In this document: positions 22,377 through 34,610 of the stretch, in pieces | How positions within the stretch are numbered: position 1 is the stretch's first letter | How the letters are laid out: every line of letters starts with the position of its first letter | DNA from: Saccharina japonica | Taxonomy: Eukaryota > Sar > Phaeophyceae > Laminariales > Laminariaceae | Direction of reading: 5' to 3' | Assembly (NCBI GenBank): GCA_008828725.1 | Contig: MEHQ01003123.1 | Location: 198,431 to 262,430, forward strand | Length of the DNA stretch: 64,000 bases | The notes under the pieces: model-generated | What the model was told of the DNA's origin: nothing | The model's input: the letters and a program-made list of their open reading frames with translations, nothing else | The model's database searches: none | Made by a program: the position numbers and the translations under genes

Positions 22377-24757
22377 GGTGTTTCTTGTTGGGCTCATAAC
22401 AGCAGTGTATCTTACAAAGAGATGTGTGCAAGTGGATCCTGGTCCATGCGGAAATGTGTGCTATTAACAGCAGGTCCTGGTCCATGAGGAGAGCCGCAGA
22501 GCGATGGCGTTGGTGGCATCAACGCTTAATATACTTCAAGCGACGCGCAAAGCGGGTGGGTGTGGGCGAGTGGGGTGGTTTAAGCCCCTGGATCTGACTC
22601 TCACTTAGGTAAGGTCTGAACCACACGGACAGGTCCGGCCGTATGTGGGGAGCCACAAATCATGCTGCGTAAAAACTACTGAGACACATGAGGATGTCGG
22701 GTGCTGCTGCTTTTGTACGAGACACTCACCACGACCCCAGCAGATGGAAAATAGTGGTGAACAGAGCACCGCTCGTTGTACGGTGATCACCAGCGATGAT
22801 AGCCGACTAGATAAAAATAAAAATTGTTTAATGCGAGATTCCCCGAAGCTCCCGGAATAAAAGAAGTGCAACATCGTCACTGCTTGCTGTCTCCCAGCAG
22901 CAAGTGATAACAGCACGTAAACAAAAGTAGTAGGATCATAGATCGGGTGCTGCCTTAATTGGTTGTTTTGTGATGCTATCACCAATCACCAAAAGCTGCC
23001 AGTCACCGTACTCGTAGCAGAAATAGTTGCAAAAAAGAATGTCTATTCGATATGCAAATAAAACACTCAGGATGGGGTGTAGGCAAATCCGCTCCACGGA
23101 AGAAACAGACGCTGACGAAGGAGAGGCAGACATAAAAAAGGAACACACCGCCAACACGGTGTGCATTACGTACTATACATGCGTACATCCATCCATCCCG
23201 AGTGTGTCAGCCGCAGGGCAGAACGGCGCAGGCCCCTCGACCGTAGCCACACAAGAACACTCGGTGGGTGAAAGAAACAAAACAGTTCCAAGACATACAG
23301 CTTGAAGCTGCCTGCCTGTCGTTGGCCTTCGACCAAGAAACGATAACGATCAAGAATCAACAATAGAACGAACGCTATAAACTCATGAATAGGTTTTGCC
23401 ACCCCCAACCCCTCTCCCCACCGCGGACAACGATGTTAAAAAAAAATTGGGAACGAATTCACGCGAGCATTTTGCTGCGCAACTACCCGCAAGGCGAAGC
23501 ACACCAAAACTGCCCGGGGGTACATTTACTTGATTGCATTGACATCCTAAATTCCATCTACCATACGACCAAAAATAAAGCGACCAAAAAAAAGCCTCGC
23601 GCTAAGACTATCGAGTGTGTAATATACTGGTACGTGTTTACAAGAGACGCGACCTAGGTCAATCCAAAAACAAAAAAAGGACAACAGAGTCGAGGACCCA
23701 CACCAGGTCCTCATCATGACTTTTCTGTTCATACTTGACGAACGTGCGGCTGCGGACATATTACTACTACTGCTGTAGTACTGCGCTGTGTCACCTTCGT
23801 CAAGAACATCGGTAAAACGGCCACAAAAGGAGGCCATCGTCATCGCTCGCCCTGCCCATCCCGGACATAAATCTCAACAACCGCCACTCGAAACGAACAC
23901 ACACACTCACTTGGACTCCTCAACTCCCTCGGAACCAGAACGGTTCGCCACGCATGATACAAATATCCTCGTACTGGTATAATATGACATATCGACGAAT
24001 CAGCATGAACCATGTATCGTAACGAAGGATCCTTCCAAAGGCAGACCACCTTGTGATATTGTCAATGAAGTGGGGGACGACGCACGCTCAACACCACCTT
24101 GGGTTGGCCGACAAAAAAATAATTCCAGATACTGTATGTTGACATGATTCCCTGCAGTCCCCACGTACTCGTAAGTGATTGGGCCGACAAAGCAAAATTC
24201 CCTACGTATATAGATGCAACACAAGTCAGTATTGCCCAACAATCGTCCGAAACGGCCGCCATGACGCCTCGCCAAGGTTAGGTTTTATCAAGAAACAGGC
24301 TGGCCGGGTCCGTTTTCCGCACAGCATGTTTTTTTACGCATACAGGGTTCACATCAGTTTTACATTGACGCCATCATTAGCCGCTACCCTGGTTTAGGGT
24401 GTTTTACCATACTTTACTATCATACCCTGTATTGATGTGTGCGGACACTTTGCACATCCCTTACGGTTCTCCCTCGGCCTGTACAAGGCGTGCGTGCCCA
24501 TCCGCACGGCAGGTTCATCAAATATCCGTACGAGCCAACCGGGAATCCGCAATACAGAAGATAGGGTAGTGAAGGGGCAGCCGGGCGATCCCCAAGCCCC
24601 CGAAGGAGCCTTGACTCGGTACAGTCGATCAATGAAGGGTCGACGAATTGGACCGCAGAGAAACATCAATACGCGGAAAAGGCACAGCAGTGCTAGGTAA
24701 AGCCACACCTATATTTCGAAAGAAGCAAACTACTTGTCACATGTCGTAAGAGGCACA
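22377..24757. other. No gene recognised
   Basis: Short frames on both strands (for example 24394-24708 and 24437-24700) overlap antisense without a family match or splice support. Confidence 0.35.
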
Positions 24758-25008
24758 CTACAGTTCGAAAGAGAAGGAGAACGACTCGTCGTCGTCGATT
24801 TCCATGAGGCGGTCCCAGTTGCCGTTGAGCAGGGCTTCTGCCAACCCCTCCCTCCCGTCGAAGTCCGCACCCCAGAGCCCGGCCTGTACGTCAAGAGCGT
24901 CGAAGTTCTTGTTGTCTAGTTGGAGCACCAGCCGCTCTTCGTCGTCCGGGCCCCAGAGGCCGCCGGTTTCGCCCTCCAGCTCCGGCCACATAACGGACGC
25001 CAGGGATT
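24758..25008 (-). CDS. Probable last exon of the small membrane protein gene
   Basis: Starts after TTAAAG in the phase left by exon 2 and runs 82 residues to TAG at 24758. It is strongly acidic with three Trp-containing phrases. The same frame also stays open about 90 bp upstream of the chosen acceptor, so the true start could differ. Confidence 0.5.
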
Positions 25009-28000
25009 CTTTAAGTTCCGGAGAAAAGGTTTTCGTTTTTGTGTCGGATCGGATGTTCGGCGGCGGCGCAGCGGTAGCAACAGGGAACAAAAACGCCAAG
25101 CATTAGTTATACCAGGCGCGGCAAGGTAAAAACGGTGCGATATTATGAGGGAAGGCCACAGGATCCAGCTCCGGCCACAGAACGGAAGCCAGGGATATTT
25201 ATCTACAAGTTCAAGTTCCAGAGAAAGCAATTTTTTTTTTTTTTTTGTGGCTGATCGGATGTTCGGCGACGGCGGTAGCGAACGGAAAAAAAAAAGTGAA
25301 ACGCTGCGTAGTTTCCAGATGCAGCAAGGCGTAAGAAAAATACCTTACGGCGAGTGAGGGCTAGACGAAAATTGAACCGAATGGGTTAATAATTGGGATG
25401 ACGGGTTAATTGGGATGATGGCGTTTTTGTGGGCCCTCCCGGCAGGAAACGGCACACCCAGGGTCAGTTTGGCGGGCTCAGGTACGGGCGTAACCAGGCA
25501 GCGGGCGAAACAAAGTCCTGGTGGGATCAGGGTGCCAACCGGGAGCAGGTTGAGGAGCTATGAGATCATGTGACAAACGTACTTGTGTAACATTTTTTGT
25601 CGTCGTGGTCAAACGCTACGTACGACGTATAGTTGCAGACTTCGGTCGGCCACCATTACACGTATAATATAATACATACCTACTTTATACGATACAGATG
25701 TATAAATATTGATATGCTCACCTAAGGAATGATCTTTGTCGTGATCTTGATATTATGTTATTAACCCCTTCATAACTGAAAATATTATCCCACACTAATT
25801 CCAAGTATTTTGTCCCCAAATACGAGGGACAAATAATATTATAATAAAATATTGAACAGGCAGTGAATAAAACTGATTGTATTACCGTTATCAATATATC
25901 TTATGCGGGGTATAGATATATAGATAGTCCCATTCAGGCTGTTGGGCGATTTTCGTGCCATTTTGATACGCACACGTATCAAATCACGTATCATAATAAA
26001 AGTGAAACCAAAATTAGGGTGCCACGCACATAATCTATCGGAGATTGCAAACGAATTAATAATAAACTAAGAAACACGTCAGCTGTGAACTCTCCCAACG
26101 AATTATGGCGTATCTGGCGAAAATAGTCAAGAACGCTGTTCGCACATGACTCATGCCAGGCTTGCAATGCGAAACTTTAGTTTTGCATGTCGACGGGTAG
26201 AAAGGAAGGTTTAATGTGAAGAACACACACACACACACATTCTCCATGAAATAAAAGTCATACCATACTGATATCTATTGACGAACACGAACGGGGGGTA
26301 TACGGGGCCGTGTCAAATGGCATGATACATGATACACCGCCCGTGTGCGCTCGAATCTCGCATCATATGATATGCATATCATACATATAATACGTATAAA
26401 TACGTCAGTCAGTCATACATATCATATAAATATGTCTGGGAGTGGTAAGGGTGTAATATAGGGGAGGTCCTGGGCAAACATGCTCGAGATCTGCGCACGG
26501 TGCTCAATATACAGCATTGCATATTTACTGATATCCCGTTAGTTCGCGCGATCGAAGTATCCCATAAAACTTGCAAATATAAGTTTCGACGACATTCTCG
26601 ATCTCACAGCTGTCCTTCTGATTTGTTCCTCTAAAATACATGTTCCATTTTGCGATTTCGATTGCGTCGTATATTTAGGATTGAATCCGATTAATCTGCT
26701 GCGATTCAGACCTACCTTTTCATATTTTTACGTGACGCACTCGATGGAACTAGGGGAAAAAAACGTACACATTCAAACTATGAAAAAGCGCAGTCCGATG
26801 AACATGTAGATAATTGAAAGGACAAACCATGGGGGGTGCCAATCGGAACCGACACATACGATATATATATATCGCAGGTCCGATACATCCGATGCCGCAG
26901 TCGAAAAAATGTTCCAGCAGTATATACAAGCATTCACAGGTTGTCCGAGTACCTTAGAGTAAAGTTCCGAGTATTGGAGATAAATTACTTCCAGGTACTT
27001 CGTGTACTCGGAGTATTTCGGGGTTCGATACTCTGGATACTGCTCGTACTCGGGAGTATTTCGGGGTCCGATACTGCAGGTACTCCTTGTACTCCGAGTA
27101 TTTGGGGCTTCAGTACTGCTCATACTCCAAGTACTCCGAGTATTCAGGCCGCTAATACTCGGAGTATGAAATGTACTCGATACTCGGAGTGTGAAGTACG
27201 TTAGGAGCATCTTTGCATCATTTTAAGACTCGGCCGTCATTCCTCCCAGGTCCTGGGAACATGTGGTGACTGGCGTTTATGGCATTCAAAAATCCACAGA
27301 TGCTCCCATTACCTCGGAGTATAATTAGAGTATTTTCGAGAAAAAAATACTCAGGTACTATGTGTACTCGCAGTATTTCGGTGTCCAATACTCTCGATAC
27401 TCGGAGTACTCCGAGTAATTTACATGTTTTTACTCCGAGTACTGCTTGTACTCGAGTATAAGTACTGCTCATACTCCCAGTACTCGGAGTATTTGGGCCT
27501 TCAGTACTTCTCATACTCCAAGTACTCCGAGTATTTAGGCCACCAGTACTCAAATACTCTCAGTACTCGGGAGTACGAAAAATACTCGATACTCCGAGTA
27601 TACTCGGACAATCTGTGCAAACATTACGCAGTACCAGAGGTAGTATCCATCATATACCTACGTAAGGCGGAAGGGTATTACTCGACACTCCGAGTATACT
27701 CGGAGTATCGAGTATACTCGACAATATGTGCAAGCATTACGCAGTACCAGGTAGTATCCATCATATACCTACGTAAGGCGGAAGGCGTAGTTACTCTAGT
27801 TTCATGTCAAAGTCCAAAGTAGGCGACGAGGCTCCGATCCTATACCTGAGGATGATTTTTTAAGGCATTAAATTATTGGGATGTTTTCCTAGGGGAGAGT
27901 TCATATAACTTGGTTTTAGACTTCGGTTTGAGTTGATTTTTCACGTCGCAATACCGTTTTGTCCGAAAATGTAAGGAACGTATGAGTATTAATTCGAGTA

Positions 28001-30690
28001 CCAATAACTTCGTACATTTTAGCGTGGGTAAGCCCAATTCGACGAGAAGAGTTGACGAGGGAAGAAAGTCCTGAAATATTCTCGCGATAAAAATTCAAGG
28101 CACAAACCGCCGTAGAGGGGGGGGGGGGTGTACTCATGTTGTGCACGGCCGTAGTCATATGACCATAGACCCTCGCATCCCTACAATGCCGGGACGGAGC
28201 GCGTTGGGTTTTCACCAACCAGGCAGACATTGCTTGCACCAAGCGCGAAACGCCGTGAGATATGGGGCGAGTCGCATGGAGGGTGAGCTGCATCCTGCTA
28301 AGAAACGCCTCTGAGGCGGACTTGCATATGGACGACAGCTTCAATGAGTTAATTTAATTTCTGGTGTGGCCACTTCCGGAGACAGCAATGGGTTTTACTA
28401 TGTAACTGCCTCGCGGACGCCTTACCATATTAACACTACGTGATACGACCATTCCCCTTGTGCGGAACAAAGGTTCTCCACCCCGCACAAATGATCTACT
28501 CGACCGCCAGCTTTGGTGACCGCCAAAAAAAAATAACAAAAAAAAACGGCACCCTGGTTGTCTAGCTCACGCAGCGAGTGGCGTGTTTTACAGCGTAGTG
28601 GGGGGGGAGAATAGCCTACTGCTGTGTGACCCCGGATCTGAGTCACGACTATGAATAGGAGAAAAAAAGCAGACAGAAGGAAGGGCGAAAAAAAAAATGG
28701 GATGGAAAAAAAACGAGAAAAAACGTATAACGTATGATATTGTGGAGTGTTTGAGCAGAAAGAAAAAAAATGCGCAAACCCCCAAATACAAATGAATACG
28801 TAACTATTTATAGTCCGCTCGCTTATCTCGTCCACTGGCTTTATGTAGCAGGTTAGCAGGTAACGGGTGACGACCACATACGATACATGAGGTCAAAAAT
28901 CCTGTGGGCTAATCAACAATTCGTTATCAGTAGGACTACATCTGTGTATATATCCCTGTGACTCGAACATGTCAACCACTTTGTGTAATAGGATAAGTGG
29001 TGACCTCTAGAAACTCACCATTTTCTATACGAAATATATATAAAACTGGAAGCACTTTTATTTCAGTATACCTGTTTAGGGTAAGTTAGCCTGTAACCAC
29101 GGGAATCGACCGCGTCAAGTGTTGGATTAGTACGGATAGATGGAGGTACTGGATAGAGAGACCGGCACGGTTTTTAATGTGAAGACAACAACAACACAGG
29201 AGCAATTCTACCCTCTCCTGTGGTGTGTCTAATAAACGAAGAGCAAGCGAAAAAAATCCTGTGATACGTACCTGGTACTCGTTTATACGTACGTACGTAA
29301 AAGAAGTGAATCGTGAATCGAAGATCCAGGGGAAACAAGTCGGCTGACGTCTAATCTTGGCGCTACTCGTATTTATAGTAACAGCAGTTTCTTCACGGAA
29401 ATGACCGCTAACCTACGCCAACGTGTGCGTAAGGCGGCGGGTGACCAAGCCCCGAGACTCACCTTGCTGCTTTGACGGATCGAAGTCCAGTTTGAACGAC
29501 TCGCCATCTATCAGGGTTCGCCGGGTCTGAAAATGGTGGGAGAGTTGTTTTTTGTGAGTTTTGATTCAGGCTCGATGGGAAATACCAGGGGTTTCGTGGG
29601 CTCATAGGTACAGACAGCAGTTTTACGAGTAAACGATACGCGGACAGCCGGCAAAGGACACGCGTACCAAACCACTACGTACATACTCATGTTGTACGCG
29701 ATGAGGTCTCCATGATGGTAAGCAACACAGGGCATCACGTACAGGGGGTCTACCAAGCACACGCCACCGCCCCAAAGAGAGGAGGAGACAAGCTCGGACT
29801 ACCGGTGCCGCGGGCTCGCACCACACCAGGCGAAACGACGGCTACCGAAGAGCGCAATGGAGCACGAGTAAACCGGTAATCGAATACGTACTCGTATCAT
29901 GAAAAAATAATAATAATAAACGACAACCGTCCAACCCATAGTGGGAAGACGTTGTGCGCTGACGGGAGAGTTTGCGTGCAATACGTACCGTTTAAAAAAA
30001 AAATACAGCAGCAACGAAACTCGGGCAACACGTCAAGCTGCAAGCTGGAGGGAAGGAAGCTCGGCCGAGAAAACAACCAATTCGGTTCATATGCTTAGGG
30101 AGATCATTCTCCACATTCCCTGAAAGCACATCAACGCTCCGCCCCCCTTCCCCCTCCGACTGTTTTCCGCCGTCCTCCCACATGTGCCACTTTTAATGGG
30201 TCGATCGAGTGGCGAGGGTGAGTGGCTACGATACCTCTCGTTGCTCTCCCCCCTCTGATCAGCATGAAATTATCGCCACATACTCGTTATACAAAAACAG
30301 TATATAGTTATGCCACATGTTCATATATATACATGTTGATTCATTGACGCCGCGGGGCCAAAGCGGCTGGATATACTTACGAACAGCAAGGATATCTCGG
30401 CACATCTATTATTTGTACCAGACAGATATCAATCCCCGGTCCTGTGCCCCAACGTCGGCACCCACAACAAAAAGTTGCGGTGGCGCAGCCTCGCCCTACT
30501 TCAGCCTTCGATCAGCCAACACAGCCCTCACCTCGTCCTCCTGGTTGAACCCGCGCAGCCCAGCGTTCGCGTCCGCGGCCTCCGTCGGGCGCGAGTCCTT
30601 CGCCAAAAAGCCCGTGAATCCGAGTAGGACACCGAAGGCCAGGCAGCATGAAAGCAGCACAAGAGCAGCAGGCCTAGAGACGAAAGGCAT
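24758..30690 (-). CDS. Small membrane-anchored protein with acidic tail (three-exon gene model)
   Basis: Exons at 30532-30690, 29463-29526 and 24758-25008 join in phase (0, then 1) to give 157 residues ending in a TAG stop. The N-terminus, MPFVSRPAALVLLSCCLAFG followed by VLLGFTGFLA, is one hydrophobic segment that can serve as signal peptide or membrane anchor. The rest is polar and acidic, with tryptophan-containing phrases (MWPELEGETGGLWGPDDEE, QAGLWGADFDGREG) and an end of MEIDDDESFSFSFEL. Introns are 1005 and 4454 bp; the second holds a palindrome array and a SINE-like unit. Donors GAG|GTGAGG and AAG|GTGAGT are strong, as is the TTTTCAG acceptor of exon 2. The acceptor of exon 3 (TTAAAG) is weaker, and further small exons may be missed. 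I know no matching family. Confidence 0.5.
25140..25300 (-). repeat. Diverged partial duplicate of the exon 3 boundary
   Basis: Shares with 24990-25085 the words GGCCGGAGCTGGA, ATCCCTGGC(G/T)TCCGTT and CCGAACATCCGATC, spanning the proposed intron end and exon start. A run of 17 T/A separates the blocks. It is not coding now. Confidence 0.65.
25380..26770. other. AT-rich intronic stretch without gene
   Basis: Contains an (AC)n run near 26226, repeated CATATCATAC(A/G)T words near 26360-26430, and a reversed copy of the family D module at 25745-25860. Confidence 0.4.
25745..25860 (-). repeat. Family D module, reversed copy
   Basis: TTAACCCCTTCATAACTGAA, then CCACACTAATTCCAAGTA and TTTGTCCCCAAAT, are the reverse complement of the tandem modules at 36046-36235. 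Confidence 0.75.
26930..27790. repeat. Array of palindromic TACTCCGAGTA units
   Basis: TACTCGGAGTA/TACTCCGAGTA and half sites GAGTACT or AGTACTC occur dozens of times over about 860 bp, many with GGGGTTCGATACT or TATTTGGGGCTTC between them. A 62 bp segment beginning GTGCAA(A/G)CATTACGCAG is duplicated at about 27614 and 27728. Overlapping frames rich in Ser/Thr/Arg/Tyr are by-products. Confidence 0.9.
28050..28116 (+). repeat. Short dispersed module next to a G-run
   Basis: ACGAGGGAAGAAAGTCCTGA, then TTCTCGCGATAAAAAT and CAAGGCA, recurs at 33770-33822. In both places it is directly followed by GTAG and a G-run that begins another repeat module. Confidence 0.75.
28117..28592 (-). mobile_element. 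SINE-like family A unit (reverse orientation)
   Basis: A unit bounded by a G-run at 28117-28128 and by AACGCTG-type sequence at its other end; it matches the units at 49000 and 49523 in reverse over about 470 bp. It contains TAGCTCACGCAGCGAGTGGC, which resembles a tRNA D-arm and A-box. It encodes no protein. In place of the family's TAACGAATATATTTATAGG end, this copy runs directly into family B sequence. Confidence 0.8.
28593..28740 (+). repeat. Dispersed repeat family B, copy 3, fused to a family A unit
   Basis: GCGTAGTGGGGGGGGAG, AGCCTACTGCTGTGTGACCC, CGGATCTGAGTCACGACTA and a purine-rich tail match the other family B copies. It follows the tRNA-like head of the family A unit without a gap. 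Confidence 0.75.
28741..29462. other. No gene; intronic
   Basis: Lies within the proposed second intron of the membrane protein gene. No exon-like stretch is seen. Confidence 0.4.
29463..29526 (-). CDS. Exon 2 of the small membrane protein gene
   Basis: A 64 bp exon between TTTTCAG and G|GTGAGT encodes TRRTLIDGESFKLDFDPSKQ plus Q and leaves phase 1. Both splice sites are near consensus and the frame matches exon 1. Confidence 0.55.
30532..30690 (-). CDS. Exon 1 of the small membrane protein gene
   Basis: Fifty-three codons from ATG at 30690 to GAG|GTGAGG in phase 0. Residues 8-30 are hydrophobic. Reading on past the donor adds only 12 residues before a stop, which supports splicing here. 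Confidence 0.55.
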
Positions 30691-30699
30691 GGTTATAGG

Positions 30700-33640
30700 C
30701 ACTGCTCAAGCGAGGTAGTGAAGTGTTGGGATGCTTGATAGAGGCCGCTCCTTCACCTCTATACTCCCGCCTGAGTTGCTAGCAACCTCTTCTGATGGTG
30801 TCTAAGGGTTGGCTGTTACTACTATGCTACGGGGGGGGTGGGGTGGGGTGAGCAGCAAGGCAAAACGCACACGCGCACCACCACCAAACTCTCTCCGGCC
30901 GCTTTATTTCGCGTTCAAAATCCAACCACACATTTCATCTTTTTCGTTTGATGTGGTCTGTCCTAGAGTTGTCAGCATGGCCACCTGCAGTTACTCCCTT
31001 TAGTCCATGAGCCTGTGTGGGGTATTTTCAGTTGGGATTTTCTGCGTATTTCATATTTGATTCTTTAAGACGCTTCCGGACACGATAAGGGCGAAAAACA
31101 TGCGCCAGCACGGGTATATGAAATATTTGGAATTATTTTGAGAATATTTAATGCATATGATGCAACCAACCACGTGTTGTATATGTTTGAGGTGTGTCGT
31201 AACATACTTGGATTTTGAGTCGGACATCGTTTTGCTATATATTAATAGTCATACTTTTAAATGCAAGATTAAAAAAAAAACGGACAAACGGACAAACGGT
31301 GAGATGCTGAGCGCTCTGTGGCAATTAATTTGCGGTGGTGCTGATAATTTTGTCATCATTGATTGTGGTATCAAATGTTATTGGCCTTCATTTTTTCCTC
31401 GTCTTCAAAAGATATTGTAGCGGTAGAGAAAGGGATACGAGAGTAGCACAGACCAGCTGTGACCAATACCGGGACACGGGACACGGGTAGGACTCTGCGT
31501 TCTGGACTGGAAATCCGAGGATCAGGAGCTACAAATTTGCTCACACCACACGTATGATACATACTGCATACGTTCATACGTGCTTGTACCGTTAGAGAAT
31601 ACGTATCTATACGATACCAGTACATATATTATGTCGCGCATATATATATATATATATATACACTGCTGTACCTGGTATGAATATTCAACCGTCAGTCGGT
31701 GGGGTATTTCATATTTCACGAAAAACCATCGGCATCGCCAAAGGACCGTGAATTGATGATGATTTTCAGGGTGAATATTCCAGGAGTCTAGCGTATATGG
31801 TGCAACATGGCGTATGCACGTATTGTATATAAATAACAGCATTATTTATTCGAGGTACGAGTACGTCATATACGTACAAATACTGCTGTTGTTGTTGTCC
31901 TCTGTTTTAATAATAGTATAATAGTAAAAACGGTCACCAGGGCGACCGGCTACGGTGTTGTTATCTTCACCGACTACGAGTACGATTAATTAATATGTTT
32001 TTGGTGGAATCATCAGCGGAATAAACAAGAAAACGCACATCATTATTATTATAGAACACGAATTCGTAACAAAATCCAATAAAAATATTTAGTACCGGTA
32101 CCCCGTATGTACAAATGGCACGAGGTTATTATTGATTGGTTGTTGTTGTGGTTTGGTGCTGGATGACAGGTAGCAGCAGCAGCAGACCAAAACCCAAAGA
32201 AAGGTTTTTTATTCCGGGGTCGCGGGTTGACTTTTTATGTTTTTTCCCCTCACTGCTCAGAGGCGCAGCATCAAATAACGCCTCCCCCCCCGCCCCGTTC
32301 AAGCTTAAAATGCAGCCACAGATGGCACGGCGGTGGAAGATGGAAGGCAAAGCACAAAAAACCAGCCATTATCACGAGTTTTGAGTAATATTTGTCATAT
32401 TTCGCTTTTTTGCCCGTTGTTGTAGTTGTTGTTGGTGTCTTCACATTAAACCCGTTCTTTCTACTCAACCACATCAGTACACCCAGTGCCTGTCCTGATT
32501 CCCAATCCTAGAGAGATACAAATTATGTGGTCACAGACTGTGAAACAGAGAAAAACAAAAACAAAATAAACGCAAATTAATGGGTAAAGCAAGCGAGATG
32601 CGTAACGTACCGGGTACGAGAACACAGCGACACGAGCCGAACCAAAAAATAAGAACAAAAATGACAAAAATAAAAAAAACAAGTTCTGAAATGAAACAGA
32701 ATACAAATGACGCAGGGAGACAGAAGCGCCCCTAGACGAAAAGCACACGTACGTGCCCAAGAGGAACAGAACCTGCTGCACGAGCGAGGCAACACGAAAA
32801 AAAGAGAGAGACACCGGCATAGGGTAGAAACAAAGGGAGAAACAAGGCAAAAAAAGCAAGAAAGAAGACACGAGAGAGGAAAAGAGAAAAATAGTTCTCA
32901 AGGCAAGCTCAAGGCGATGGTAACAACAAGTTCCCGTCTCTGCTATAAAAACTGATACGGGGACCATGTCACACCTTCTGCCATCTCATTCCCACTCTAA
33001 AAACAAAACGGTGTCAAGAGTCGATACAACCTCTGCCGCGCCCCCCCCAGTGAACACATCAACGGAAACAAATAATATAATTCAAGGACTAGTCGAGCCG
33101 ATATCTGGCCACACGATCTATCATTCATTTCGTTTCTGCATTCATTCGTCGACAGCTGTATCAGTACGGCCGCCCCTGCCCCCCCCCCCCCTCTCCTGGT
33201 CGCCTCTCTTGGTGCAACAATAATATATTGTGTAACTACGACGGTATATTACTATTAATACGTACTACTGTTGTCGTATACGTAGCGACGTATGATACCT
33301 GGTATCGTTGTGGTATATAGAAGCATGCATGTATAAAATATAAAATATGATATATAGCACCATCGACCATCGACAGATTGTACTATTATTAATATGAGTA
33401 TTATTATATTTATTTGTATTATTTTCTTTTTCTTTTTCGCTTTTTCTTTTATTTTCTCTTTCACGCAGCAGATGGATTGCTAGCAGGGTAGGTCGTTCCT
33501 GTTGTATATGGCATTGCATTGTCTGCTCTGCTTAGTGCATTGCAGCGTAGTATCTCTGTGTCATAGTTTTGTGACCACAGAAGAACTGGTATCTCTATAG
33601 GATGAAGAATCGGCACGGACACTGAGTGAGTGTGCTGGAT
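30700..33640. other. No gene recognised
   Basis: Contains a (TA)n run near 31640, short GTT/GCA repeats near 31895 and 32170, and poly-A/purine-rich stretches at 32560-32910. The frames seen (for example 32461-32967 minus) are low complexity (Phe/Leu/Ser-rich from purine-rich DNA). Confidence 0.35.
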
Positions 33641-33940
33641 GTCGACGGGTAGAAAGTAGAAAGGACGAAGAACGCACACATATATTATATATGTACTCGT
33701 ATACATATTATATATATATACCAGTGGCACAACTATTATAAATATTATTAGGCGGAATCCGACGCATGTCGACGAGGGAAGAGAGTGCTGAAATCTTCTC
33801 GCGATAAAAATGCAAGGCAAGTACCGTAGTGGGGTGGGGGGAGAAGAGCCTACTTAGTGACCCGGATCTGAGTTACGACTAAAGAGGGAGACAGAAAAAG
33901 AAGGGCGAAGATAATATATGGGATGGACAAAAAATATATA
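33641..33940 (+). repeat. Composite dispersed repeat including family B, copy 4
   Basis: TCGACGGGTAGAAAG near 33640 recurs at 26190. The GACGAGGGAAGAGAGTGCTG module at 33770 matches 28050. Family B (GTAGTGGGGTGGGG, GAGCCTACTTAGTGACCC, GGATCTGAGTTACGACTA) follows at 33815-33935. The module order matches the 28 kb locus except that the family A unit is absent. Confidence 0.75.
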
Positions 33941-34610
33941 TATATTTTATATATATATGTATATAATACCACAACAACAGCAACAACAACAGCAGATATA
34001 TTACCAGCAAGAAGAAAATAAGAAGTAAGTGTGCTATTTGTTACCGTTTTTGTTTCAGGTTGTAGATTCCCGAATACCCGCGTCGCGCCAACGTGCCAAC
34101 AACGTGCATACCGAGTACCACACAGCTATATGTAGTCATTAGTCCTCAAATCCACGTTGATCGACTATGTTGGCTGTTTGAGGACAGAAGGTGTGGGTGT
34201 CGCAGCAGCAATAACGACAAGTCGCGCCGCATTCAACCAAGGGTCGCACCGGTTCTTTTGTTCCCGCGCGGTTCCACCAAACTCTATTATTTAATAACAA
34301 AAGTTGACATTCAAACCCACACCACAACTGTTAACAATGAATGGCGTCAAGGCGAGCCCCAGACCAGAAAATACTTGGATAAAACGCCGGGGCTGTGGCG
34401 GCCTGTCTGCGTGCTGGTATATAATCAATCGTACGCGTACGTAGTCGTTGGAAGGGGAAAGACACTGCGCTCGACAGTAGTAGTAATATATACAGACAGG
34501 CGGATACCAGAGCCACAACACACCTCCTACTACCTGGTGGTGATGGTTGATGCTGATGGCTCTCTGAGTTTTTGTACGTTGTTTTAACGATCGATGAAGG
34601 AGGAGCTTGC
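33941..34610. other. No supported gene
   Basis: A 164-residue plus frame (34093-34587) exists, but its Tyr/Val/Thr-rich text shows no family and its codon pattern is unconvincing. Confidence 0.35.

Noticed and set aside
24804-25106. A 100-residue Ser/Pro-rich plus-strand frame
   Set aside because: It mirrors the acidic last exon on the minus strand; Ser/Arg runs are what the antisense of Glu/Asp/Leu codons gives.
26773-27822. Ser/Thr/Arg/Tyr-rich frames on both strands
   Set aside because: They are products of the TACTCCGAGTA array.
30317-30718. A 133-residue plus-strand frame
   Set aside because: It is antisense to exon 1 of the small membrane protein gene, which has the better start, hydrophobic segment and donor.
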